The notes: generated by a model from the sequence alone, not told the origin. Positions 1 through 6,181 are shown, numbered from the stretch's first letter. The stretch: DNA of 6,322 nt from Desulfamplus sp. (GCA_015232935.1 JADFYT010000145.1:1-6322); one strand, 5' to 3'. Numbers and translations are program-made.

Positions 1-4
1 TAAA

Positions 5-124
5 ATGTCGAGAGGAGTATCAGACTATTCAGTTATTCAAGAGTTTTTTGCCCGCCATCCAAAAAAAAAAAAAAAAACAGTAGCCAGATTGGTGCAATAT
101 GTCCAAAATAGTGATATCTGCTGA
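5..124 (+). CDS. Uncertain gene end or small ORF with poly-lysine from an A17 tract
   Basis: One open frame reads from an ATG at 5 to a TGA at 122-124 (39 codons) and may continue from upstream of the window, because no in-frame stop lies between the window edge and 5. The A17 run encodes five lysines in its middle, followed by a basic tail ending VQYVQNSDIC. A second frame, ending at a TAG at 81-83, reads REEYQTIQLFKSFLPAIQ and then poly-lysine; it looks equally protein-like. Which frame is the real gene end cannot be decided here, and the A17 run would let the two interchange by slippage. No ribosome binding site is visible before the ATG. I do not recognise a family. A further 24-codon ORF (99-173) lies after it, in the frame of the next gene. 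Confidence 0.25.
   Translation: MSRGVSDYSVIQEFFARHPKKKKKTVARLVQYVQNSDIC
61..77. repeat. A17 homopolymer
   Basis: Seventeen consecutive A residues lie inside the putative gene end at 5-124. Tracts this long inside bacterial genes are rare. They are prone to polymerase slippage, to transcriptional slippage and to sequencing error. Confidence 0.95.
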
Positions 125-182
125 ATTGAATCTTATGAAGCAGGATTTTACTGACCCTAAAAATCTGAATTGAGTGATTGAT

Positions 183-1968
183 ATGACAGAAGAAATTGAT
201 GTAAAAAAATTAACGAACGATGCTTTTATGGCCATAGACGCTCTTTTTACTGATGAAGATGATATCTTTTCAGAGGAAGATGAGAAAAAGCCTGATAATT
301 TTGATCTTATTCAAGAGTATATGCTTGCTATTGAGTGGGAATGTTCTGAAAAAAAACATCAAAAAATTCATTGATTTTCTAAACAAAATTACACCTGAGT
401 ATTCTGGAAAGCATAATCAGGACATGCTAAAGATGCTGATAAGCATTGTCCGCTATCTTGAAAAGTCAAAAGACAAGGCATTGCCTGAAACTCATAATGT
501 AATGGAGCTTATCGTTAAAACCTTCAAATCCATCAATAAAGATGGGCTGGATGATGCGACAATTGTAGGCAAAAAAAATACAGCCTATAATAAGGTAATG
601 GATTTAAAGGGAAAAATCGCAAAAGTCAAGGCTGATCCTGATGCTGTGCAAAAAACCGAGACTCAATATGAAGATGTTGCTGTGACAGTACAGTCCAAAG
701 TCGAACCTGTAGCAGCCGAACCTGTTCAAAATTCCCAGATTATAGTTACCATCTTGTCGCGTCTGGAGCTTTGTGAAAACAGACTCGCAGCCATGGAGGC
801 ACAAAATATAACTCTGCAACAAAAAGTATATGAGTTGACCCACTTGAATCATGCAATGAATAATCAGATCAGTGATCTTGGCCTGAAATTTTCCAGTCAG
901 ATTAATGAACTGGCACAGACAGTCAGTTCATTACCCGCAAGTTCCGGTATAGGGCATGATGTTGACATGGAATATACTGATGCTGACGATGAAGTCGGTC
1001 AATATGATGATATAAGCTTTGATGGTCTTGATTTTGAAGATATGGCCTCAGATGCTGATCAGGTTCAAAAAACTTCCGCCCTTGAGATGAACCTCAAGGA
1101 GGTTCCATTAGACGAAATCGCATTTGATGAAATGGAGCTGGATGAAATGCAATTTGATGGAACAGCTCCAGCTGCTTCTGGTCTCGATAGTGAGACTGGA
1201 ACAGGTCAGGATAACAGACTGGAGATAGATTTTGACAAGCTCGGTTCTGACGCAATTGGATTTGAACAAGAGATTGACAGTATCGCTTCGTTTGAGGAGA
1301 TCACAACAGACGATATCGAGTATGACGAGATTACTTCGGATGACCTTCAATTTGACGATAACTTGATCTCAGGTGCCCCTGATGGACAAACAGGCAGACT
1401 GGAGACAGATTCAGTTGAAAATAAAGATAACAGTGATGTGTCTTCGGTTGAGGATACAAAAGAACCAGAACGTGCTGTGCGGAGTTCTGAGGATGCTTCT
1501 GTATCCGCTTTAAATATTGATGCTGTTGATTATATCTCGGTCAGGTGTTTTAAAATAGACGACCAGATTGTCGCTTTTCCAGATGATAAAATCTACAATA
1601 TCTACAAGATTCCATCAAGACTCTTGAAAAACATCAGTCAAACCCAGACACTTGTGCTCGGAGAATTTTCCTCATTTTTTCAGAACCTGTCCAAAAATAT
1701 GAAAGGTCATTTATCAGGTGTGAGTAATTCTACCCTTAAGCAGATGAATGTCGATGTCCATCTTTTAACCAATCAGGAGATTCAATATAAAAGAGCTGTT
1801 CTGTGCTCTTTTGACGGCAGGGTATCCATTGTTCCTGTTACTGAAGTCTATGACGACAGGACACATCCTTTTACAGGTCTGAAAGAGGGGCAAAACAGTT
1901 TTTCTGATTATAGCACCCAGATTTTTGATATTGGTACAATCCCTTTTGTGACTCTCAGTAAAAAATAA
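183..1968 (+). CDS. Acidic multi-domain protein, possible CheW-like C-terminus, frame broken at an A8 run
   Basis: No single frame covers this gene. The frame starting at ATG 183 (or GTG 174, directly after a TGA) reads MTEEIDVKKL and dies at 374; the frame one base ahead runs open to 1968. Joining them at the A8 run (349-356), by losing one A or gaining two, gives a continuous helical segment AIEWECSEKNIKKFIDFLNK and a protein of about 594 residues. The layout is: an N-terminal helical domain (about 35-145); a coiled coil (nt about 730-930, LSRLELCENRLAAMEAQN); an acidic repeat-rich linker (nt about 950-1380); and a C-terminal globular domain (nt 1528-1965). The C-terminal domain, with CFKIDDQIVAFPDDKIYNIY and AVLCSFDGRVSIVPVTEVYD, has a beta-rich pattern resembling CheW-like domains; this is a weak call. 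An out-of-frame ATG at 253 would give an implausible K/I/L-rich start. The gene overlaps the next one by one base, so the two products are probably made together. It could be a real pseudogene, a slippage-expressed gene or a sequencing error. Confidence 0.6.
349..356 (+). other. A8 frameshift or transcriptional-slippage site
   Basis: The bases gAAAAAAAAc mark the point where coding passes from the frame of 183 to the frame that runs to 1968. Removing one A gives GAA AAA AAC ATC AAA, which joins the two halves without loss. Poly(A) runs of this length are known sites of RNA polymerase slippage in other bacteria, and also of homopolymer errors in some sequencing chemistries. Confidence 0.6.
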
Positions 1969-3578
1969 TGGAAAAGAACAAGCCTGTTATTGATCAAACC
2001 CTGTTTGATTTAAAATTGAATGAAGCAAAATTTTATTCAGACCAGGGGCTTTATGATGAAGCAGATAAAATATATCTGCAATTGATCAATGAACTAAAGC
2101 AGCTTCCTGAAACCAAAAGTTCCAATATCCAGATCAGGCAATTGGAATCCATTCGTCAGGACTACCAGACGGAAACCGGTCAGGATAGGTCAAAAGTCAA
2201 AAAAACTCACCCGTCTGTTGATGAAAAAATGTCTGACCTGGCAGATAGCCTCTCTTTAGTATCCGAAAGTGTGTATATTGAAGAGAGCTCGTTTGACAAC
2301 AATACAGACAATCAGGTTACCTTGTTTGTCAATGAGATGATTATTCAAGCCCATCAAAGAGATGCGACCGCTATCCATATCGAGCCTCTTATAAATTCCA
2401 GGAATGTTATAATCCGCTTTAGAATTGGCGGAATCTGCAAAATCTACACCGAAATTACCAACAAGTTAGCCTTGCATGCCATATTCAGAATTAAAATCAT
2501 GGCAAATATTGACATTACCCTCAGGGCTAAAACACTTTATGGAAAAATCAGGTTTAAAAGCAAAGAGACCGGTGCCATAGATCTGAGCGTCATAACGCTG
2601 CCTACTATAGGCTCCAGGGAGGATGTGGTTCTCAAGTTCTCTAAAATTCTGGAACCAATGACTTTGCAGGCACTTGGATTTACTGAACACAATCGCGGTT
2701 TGTTTCTTGATATCCTTGACAACAGAACGTCTGGTCTGATTCTTGTGGCAGGCCCTGCGGATTCGGGAATAACAACGACACTGCACTCCGCGTTAGAGCT
2801 TGTCAACACGCCTGAAAAGAAAATATGCAGTGCTGAAAACCCTGTTGAAATTGACCACAAGGGGATTCGCCAGACAGAGATTCAACCTGATAAAGGTCTT
2901 GATTATCCATCCCTTCTCAAAGCCTTTATGCTGGCCAGTTCTGATGTAATCATGCTTGGAGATCTGGAGGAATATAAAACAGTATCGCTTGCCATTAAAG
3001 CCTCTTTGACAGGCCATCTTCTATTTGGTGCCTTGAATGCCCTCGATGCTGCCGATGCTGTCAGGAAAATCCTGGAAACAGGGGTAAACCCGATCCATTT
3101 TGCAGATTCTCTTGTGTGCGTTGTTGCTATGAGAGTTGCGGGGAGATTATGCGAAAAGTGCAGACAACCTTCCTCGGATACGATACAGATGCTTGCTGAT
3201 GAATTTGGAGAGGATCCCCTGGGATTTCTTGATAATCTTGATAAAGACAATATTGTGATTTACGGCCATTGCCCTGACGGGTGCCCTGATTGCGGATATA
3301 CAGGATATAAGGGAAAAGTTGGAATACATGAGCTTCTTGTCAACAGTGATGCCATAAAGTCTGTCATTAAAGATAGTTCTGATCAGGCTGTTTTTGCCGG
3401 CAGCACACACAATGGCCGTGAGAGTCAAAAAAGTGCGTTGCAAAAAATAGATGACGCGGTTAAAATCTTGAAGTCAACCGCTGCAAGCCATAAAATATAC
3501 TCGTTAAAACAGGATGGAATACTCAAGGTGATGATGGGTATTACTGATATGGCACAAATCAGGCGTAAATGTGTATAG
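1968..3578 (+). CDS. GspE/PilB-family protein with degenerate ATPase site (pseudo-ATPase)
   Basis: This 536-residue protein has the whole architecture of type II secretion/type IV pilus assembly ATPases. An N-terminal TPR-like helical pair lies at about 14-45 (EAKFYSDQGLYDEADKIY). The N2 domain follows at about 115-230 (AIHIEP, RIKIMANIDI, ITLPTIGSREDVVLKF). The RecA-like core runs from about 245 to 400. Cysteines of the zinc-type motif are present (C395, C398, C439, C442, plus C435), followed by GYTGYKGKVGIHELL. It ends with the usual LKQDGILKVMMGITD. The catalytic positions, however, are changed. The P-loop reads GPADSGITTT, with I268 where the family has lysine. The Asp box reads AENPVE (N291 for Asp). 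Walker B ends MLGDLEE (D332 for Glu, and the following Arg-Asp lost). The His box reads GALNALDA (N357 for His). QDGR has become LYGK. An insert of roughly 35 residues precedes the C-terminal motif. ATP hydrolysis is therefore unlikely; a structural or regulatory role beside a true PilB/GspE is inferred. The start overlaps the previous stop (TAATG), implying translational coupling. Confidence 0.85.
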   Translation: MEKNKPVIDQTLFDLKLNEAKFYSDQGLYDEADKIYLQLINELKQLPETKSSNIQIRQLESIRQDYQTETGQDRSKVKKTHPSVDEKMSDLADSLSLVSESVYIEESSFDNNTDNQVTLFVNEMIIQAHQRDATAIHIEPLINSRNVIIRFRIGGICKIYTEITNKLALHAIFRIKIMANIDITLRAKTLYGKIRFKSKETGAIDLSVITLPTIGSREDVVLKFSKILEPMTLQALGFTEHNRGLFLDILDNRTSGLILVAGPADSGITTTLHSALELVNTPEKKICSAENPVEIDHKGIRQTEIQPDKGLDYPSLLKAFMLASSDVIMLGDLEEYKTVSLAIKASLTGHLLFGALNALDAADAVRKILETGVNPIHFADSLVCVVAMRVAGRLCEKCRQPSSDTIQMLADEFGEDPLGFLDNLDKDNIVIYGHCPDGCPDCGYTGYKGKVGIHELLVNSDAIKSVIKDSSDQAVFAGSTHNGRESQKSALQKIDDAVKILKSTAASHKIYSLKQDGILKVMMGITDMAQIRRKCV

Positions 3579-3603
3579 CGGAACAGCTTTTAATGGATAT
3601 GTG

Positions 3604-3611
3604 AAAGGAGG
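3604..3611 (+). promoter_or_regulatory. Strong Shine-Dalgarno for the coiled-coil nuclease-like gene
   Basis: AAAGGAGG lies six bases before the ATG at 3618. It fixes that start and contrasts with the weak initiation region of the 183-1968 gene. Confidence 0.85.
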
Positions 3612-3617
3612 CTGACA

Positions 3618-4367
3618 ATGGCAGAGCCGGCATTAAATGAACGGGTTAGTGATCTTGAAAGAGCCATGATGGAGTTGGTCTATCAATCCATGAGAACAGA
3701 TATGGCTATTAAAGAGCTGACAAGAGAAAACAAAGCTTTTCAGTGGGAGATGAAAGGCTTTAAGAATGAGATGAAAGACTTCAAGAATGAGATGAAGGAT
3801 TTCAAGGATGAGATGACAGACTTCAAGGATGAGATGAAGGATTTCAAGGATGAGATGACAGACTTCAAGGATGAGATGAAACAATATAAAATCGACAGCG
3901 AAGCCGACAGGAAACGGATGAACAAGCAATGGGGCGATCTGGCCAATAAAATGGGAACCATTGTGGAAGATATCGTAGCTCCAAGCGTTGCTGGTATTGC
4001 ACGCAAATACTTTCAGATTGAGGATCTGGATTTTTTTGCGGTTCGCCTGCGTAAACTCAATACGGCCGGAACTTCCCGGCGGGAGTTTGATGTTGTAGCG
4101 GAAACAAGGGATCTCATATTTGTCATCGAAACAAAAGCCACTCCAAGAACAGAATATATCTCTGATTTTATCCGGCTGATTCCTGAGCTCAAATCATGGT
4201 TTCCAGTGATTGGTGAAAAAAAGCTGATCCCGATATTTGCATCTTTGTATCTCTCCAATGAAAATATCTCATATCTGAGCAGCAACAACATTCTTGCCAT
4301 GGCAATGCAGGATGACGGGATGGATTTGTACAATCCTGAGGTGAGAGAGTATCTTTTGCAGAAGTGA
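3618..4367 (+). CDS. Coiled-coil protein with C-terminal PD-(D/E)XK nuclease-like domain (DUF3782-type)
   Basis: This 249-residue protein has an N-terminal helical part (1-43), a heptad-repeat coiled coil (about 44-92, units of the form FKDEMKD) and a C-terminal alpha/beta domain (about 105-249). The C-terminal domain shows the PD-(D/E)XK signature: E117 in the first helix (GTIVEDIV), D158 in REFDVV and E171-x-K173 in FVIETKAT. This arrangement is known from a large, often multicopy family of coiled-coil proteins in cyanobacteria and deltaproteobacteria, annotated DUF3782 or similar, whose cellular role is not established. Nuclease activity is possible but not shown. The start is set by a strong AAAGGAGG. 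The gene begins 39 bases after the pseudo-ATPase stop and ends two bases before the stop of the convergent toxin gene. A diverged copy of its 3' end lies at 5091-5224, so the family is duplicated at this locus. Confidence 0.8.
   Translation: MAEPALNERVSDLERAMMELVYQSMRTDMAIKELTRENKAFQWEMKGFKNEMKDFKNEMKDFKDEMTDFKDEMKDFKDEMTDFKDEMKQYKIDSEADRKRMNKQWGDLANKMGTIVEDIVAPSVAGIARKYFQIEDLDFFAVRLRKLNTAGTSRREFDVVAETRDLIFVIETKATPRTEYISDFIRLIPELKSWFPVIGEKKLIPIFASLYLSNENISYLSSNNILAMAMQDDGMDLYNPEVREYLLQK
3747..3887 (+). repeat. 21-bp tandem repeats encoding heptads, with a perfect 42-bp duplication
   Basis: Six 21-bp units begin GAGATG at 3747, 3768, 3789, 3810, 3831 and 3852, and a partial, diverged seventh begins at 3873. 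The 42-bp pair of units at 3789-3830 is repeated exactly at 3831-3872. The period is a multiple of three and equals one heptad, so copy-number change would lengthen or shorten the coiled coil without breaking the frame. Confidence 0.95.
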
Positions 4368-4369
4368 AA

Positions 4370-4762
4370 TTACCCTATTGTTTTTACATGTTTGTATGCG
4401 AGTATTTTCTTGTCAGATGTTACAAGTGGACAGCAGAATACCCTTGCTGTCGCCACAATAAGCTGATCCGCAGGGTCTTTATGAAAACCGCAAGGTAATC
4501 TGGTTGATTCTATTGCTATTTCAGGTGTAATAGGAATAAGTTTTACCCCTGGATAACTCAAGGCTTTCTGAAACCATTCTTCAATTGGACATGATAACTC
4601 TATCTTTCCATACTCCAAGAGCTTTGCAATCTCCCAACACGAAATAGCACTTACACCTATGATATTTGTTTCATTATCGTTCAGAGTTTCTGACTGAACA
4701 TTGTTAAGACGATTAATGTCGTGAGTCCACCATATCCATATATGCGTGTCAATTATTATCAT
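4370..4762 (-). CDS. vapC: PIN-domain ribonuclease toxin (VapC family, Sll0205-like)
   Basis: This 130-residue protein starts MIIIDTHIWIWW and carries the PIN acidic residues in the expected order: D5, E44 (SAISCWEIAKL), D99 (DPADQLIVATA, with D96 nearby) and D117 (LVTSDKKIL). The THIWxWW start is typical of the Sll0205-like branch. VapC toxins are Mg-dependent ribonucleases that cut specific RNAs and are held inactive by a cognate antitoxin. I chose the ATG at 4762 because it overlaps the antitoxin stop (ATGA, 4759-4762), the usual coupled arrangement; an upstream in-frame start at 4777 would extend into the antitoxin gene. The PIN domain appears complete and the gene intact. It converges on the coiled-coil nuclease-like gene with a two-base gap and no visible terminator hairpin between them. 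Confidence 0.88.
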   Translation of the reverse strand: MIIIDTHIWIWWTHDINRLNNVQSETLNDNETNIIGVSAISCWEIAKLLEYGKIELSCPIEEWFQKALSYPGVKLIPITPEIAIESTRLPCGFHKDPADQLIVATARVFCCPLVTSDKKILAYKHVKTIG

Positions 4763-4977
4763 TTTAAGATTTCCCACTCATCTTCAGCTACACTACCGAA
4801 TGGGTCAATATATCTGAACGGCTTACCTCTCAATGGATAGCAAGATTCATATTCTTTAATTTTTTCCTGATAAGCTTTTATGGTTATTTCCACTACGTCT
4901 CCAGGACTAAAGGGCAGCCCGTTTATTACAATACGTCTTTCATCCGATATGGTTGCTTTAAGGTGATGCGTTTGCAT
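4759..4977 (-). CDS. Antitoxin of the VapC pair, unclassified small protein
   Basis: This 72-residue protein is directly upstream of, and translationally coupled to, the PIN toxin gene, so its role as the antitoxin is inferred from position. The N-terminal half (KATISDERRIVINGLPFSPG then DVVEITI) reads as a short beta-rich unit that could be a swapped-hairpin (AbrB-like) DNA-binding fold; this is a weak call. The C-terminal half is charged and ends in an acidic-aromatic tail (YIDPFGSVAEDEWEIL), the kind of extended segment that antitoxins use to bind toxin. ATG 4977 is the start because AAGGAG lies just before it; the longer frame reaching 5025 has no such site. Similar proteins with a YPLRG...DPF motif next to PIN toxins are familiar to me, but I cannot name the family with certainty. 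Confidence 0.75.
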   Translation of the reverse strand: MQTHHLKATISDERRIVINGLPFSPGDVVEITIKAYQEKIKEYESCYPLRGKPFRYIDPFGSVAEDEWEILK

Positions 4978-5021
4978 GGTTTTCTCCTTTTCATTATAAT
5001 AATCGCCTTCAGACCGTAAAA

Positions 5022-5040
5022 CCAAAGACTTCAGTCTTGG
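5022..5040. promoter_or_regulatory. Small inverted repeat upstream of the first toxin-antitoxin pair, possible operator
   Basis: AAGACT-TC-AGTCTT (5025-5038) is a perfect inverted repeat. It extends to CC/GG on the outside with one unpaired base. It lies about 45 bases upstream of the antitoxin start, where an autorepressor could bind. Function is inferred from position only. Confidence 0.25.
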
Positions 5041-5088
5041 GATATAAGTTCGCTTCAGAAGTTTTTAAATACAATTCTCTTGCCATAA

Positions 5089-5253
5089 CTAAAAAAGCTG
5101 ATCCCGATATTTGCATCTTTGTATCTTTCCAGGGAAAATATTTCATATCTGAGCAGCAACAACATCCTTGCCATGGCAATGCGGGATGACGGGATGGATC
5201 TTTACAATTCTGAGGTGCGAGAGTCTCTGGTGCGGGGTTCTTCCTTCCGCTGA
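5089..5253 (+). pseudogene. Orphan 3' fragment of a second coiled-coil/nuclease-like gene
   Basis: Bases 5091-5224 align without gaps to 4217-4350, the 3' part of the intact gene, with about 10 mismatches in 134 positions by eye. The fragment reads KKLIPIFASLYLSRENISYL and onwards, then diverges at the very end (ESLVRGSSFR) before a TGA at 5251-5253. A TAA at 5086-5088 lies immediately upstream in frame and there is no start codon, so nothing before the fragment supplies the coiled coil or the catalytic domain. About six of the ten changes are synonymous, so this piece evolved as coding sequence before it was truncated; it is a paralogue remnant rather than a fresh duplicate. It separates the two minus-strand toxin-antitoxin pairs. 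Confidence 0.85.
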
Positions 5254-5272
5254 CTAATAGCCACAATTAAAA

Positions 5273-5695
5273 TCAAGTAACAAGTATTGCCTCAATACCA
5301 AGTATTTTAGCTGAGCTTGCAAGTTTTGCATCAGCGGTAAGTATTGGTATTTTCTTTTTGTATGCAATAGCAAGATGTATTGCATCTAAGCTTCTTAGCG
5401 GAGTGTTAAATTGGGTGAGCCAGTTTTTTGCAATAGCGTAATGTTTGGTCTGAATGGGAATATAAATAAAGCTCTTTTGATCTATATGTTTTTGAAATAA
5501 AGATAAGATATTGTAACCATCTTCTTTGGAAAAGGCATGTTCTCTGATTTTTCGTGCTATTGCAGAGGCAATCTCTATTTCTGTTAGCTGGCTCACAGCT
5601 GGGTTGTCTGCGTTAATTAATATACCTTCTACCTGATCGCTCATGGACTCAGGGCAATAATATGCGACCAGAACACTTGTGTCAATGTAAAGCAT
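5273..5695 (-). CDS. vapC: PIN-domain ribonuclease toxin (VapC family), second copy
   Basis: This 140-residue protein begins MLYIDTSVLVAYY and has the PIN residues D5, E41 (LTEIEIASAIAR), D104 (LRSLDAIHLAIA) and D122 (ILTADAKLA). It is a different branch from the first toxin: they share the fold but little sequence, so this is not a tandem duplication. The start at 5695 overlaps the antitoxin stop by one base (TGATG), giving coupled translation. The likely activity is Mg-dependent RNA cleavage neutralised by the upstream Phd/YefM-type protein. The gene appears intact and full length for the family. It ends 19 bases from the end of the orphan fragment, which converges on it. Confidence 0.9.
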   Translation of the reverse strand: MLYIDTSVLVAYYCPESMSDQVEGILINADNPAVSQLTEIEIASAIARKIREHAFSKEDGYNILSLFQKHIDQKSFIYIPIQTKHYAIAKNWLTQFNTPLRSLDAIHLAIAYKKKIPILTADAKLASSAKILGIEAILVT

Positions 5696-5931
5696 CAGTA
5701 GCGTTCCTCTTCTCTTTGATTTATAATAGTTTTACTGAGTGCCTCCTCTTTAATATTGATTCGTTTTCGGAAATCTTTTAGTCCTTTTAAAGGAGTCGGT
5801 TTATCATCAATATTGGTAATGCGGGCTACCTGTTTTCCTCTTCGAGTTATAATGATATCCTCCCCTTTTTCAACTTCATCCAGAATGGAGCTAAAGTTGC
5901 TCCTGACTTCTTTTGCGTTAATAACAAGCAT
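5695..5931 (-). CDS. Phd/YefM-type antitoxin
   Basis: This 78-residue protein begins MLVINAKEVRSNFSSILDEV and continues EKGEDIIITRRGKQVARI. This is the classic Phd/YefM DNA-binding fold: a helix after the AKEVRSNF element, then two strands around ITRRGKQVARI. The charged C-terminal tail (about 45-78) would be the toxin-binding, unfolded part. Antitoxins of this type repress their own operon, with toxin as co-repressor. I place the start at ATG 5931 because AAAGGAG precedes it at suitable spacing; the in-frame extension to 6039 lies before the ribosome binding site and lacks family similarity. A 15-bp palindrome lies 12 bases upstream. Pairing of a Phd-type antitoxin with a PIN toxin is common. 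Confidence 0.88.
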   Translation of the reverse strand: MLVINAKEVRSNFSSILDEVEKGEDIIITRRGKQVARITNIDDKPTPLKGLKDFRKRINIKEEALSKTIINQREEERY

Positions 5932-5942
5932 GATTTTCTCCT

Positions 5943-5957
5943 TTACATTATATGTAA
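5943..5957. promoter_or_regulatory. Palindrome upstream of the Phd-type antitoxin, candidate autoregulatory operator
   Basis: TTACAT-TAT-ATGTAA is an inverted repeat with perfect 6-bp arms around a 3-bp centre, ending 12 bases before the antitoxin ATG. On the minus strand it contains a TATAAT. A Phd-type repressor bound here would block expression; this is inferred. Confidence 0.4.
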
Positions 5958-6168
5958 TTCTGGTACTCACTCCAGGGTTGACAATTAAAATGTACGCTTG
6001 AAGGCTGTTTTTGTCAATCCACAGCATATCTTTGATCAACTCTGTTAAAAGGCACTATATCAACTAACAATTTTTGTCATCCTTCTGCCAAAGATTGACC
6101 CTGATTCATAAATATCAAGCTCATCCATTTTATGATTTTTAGTTCAATATTAATAATATAGTAAGCAT

Positions 6169-6181
6169 AATCAATATGTTA
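6169..6181 (+). promoter_or_regulatory. IHF-type binding site
   Basis: AATCAATATGTTA matches the IHF consensus WATCAANNNNTTR at every fixed position and lies 18 bases upstream of the -24 element of the sigma-54-type promoter. DNA bending by IHF between an activator site and a sigma-54 promoter is a well-known arrangement. Such short matches also arise by chance in AT-rich DNA. Confidence 0.45.

Noticed and set aside
99..173. 24-codon ORF starting MSKIVISAEL in the frame of the large acidic gene
   Set aside because: It has no convincing ribosome binding site and no recognisable content, and it overlaps the alternative frame ending at 124. It may be chance.
253..372. ATG at 253 as the true start of the large acidic gene
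   Set aside because: The first 30-odd residues from this start are an out-of-frame reading of the upstream frame, giving a K/I/L-rich string that resembles a signal peptide by accident. The sensible helical sequence appears only after the A8 run.
2466..3443. Several minus-strand ORFs across the GspE/PilB-like gene
   Set aside because: They overlap clear homology on the plus strand and show no start signals or recognisable domains.
3747..3887. CRISPR-like or non-coding repeat array
   Set aside because: There are no spacers. The units are contiguous, have a period of 21 bases and encode heptads in frame within a well-supported gene.
3633..4006. Long minus-strand ORFs rich in HLILE or SSLKS repeats
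   Set aside because: They are antisense shadows of the 21-bp repeat in the coiled-coil gene, which has the strong ribosome binding site and the nuclease-like domain.
4993..4998. TATAAT on the minus strand as an ordinary -10 box for the first toxin-antitoxin pair
   Set aside because: It ends only 15 bases before the ATG, so transcription would begin inside the ribosome binding site. The best -35 candidate is poor (TTTACG with 16-base spacing).
5009..5266. Minus-strand ORF of 85 codons between the two toxin-antitoxin pairs
   Set aside because: It is the antisense reading of the orphan nuclease-like fragment, with low-complexity cysteine runs and no family features.
5932..6039. Extended N-terminus of the Phd-type antitoxin
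   Set aside because: The extension lies upstream of a clear AAAGGAG site and over the palindrome. The family N-terminus begins at MLVINAKEVRS.
6060..6170. Activator (PilR/NtrC-type) binding site upstream of the sigma-54 promoter
   Set aside because: I looked for paired inverted elements and found only loose TGTCA...TGAC fragments, not enough to call.
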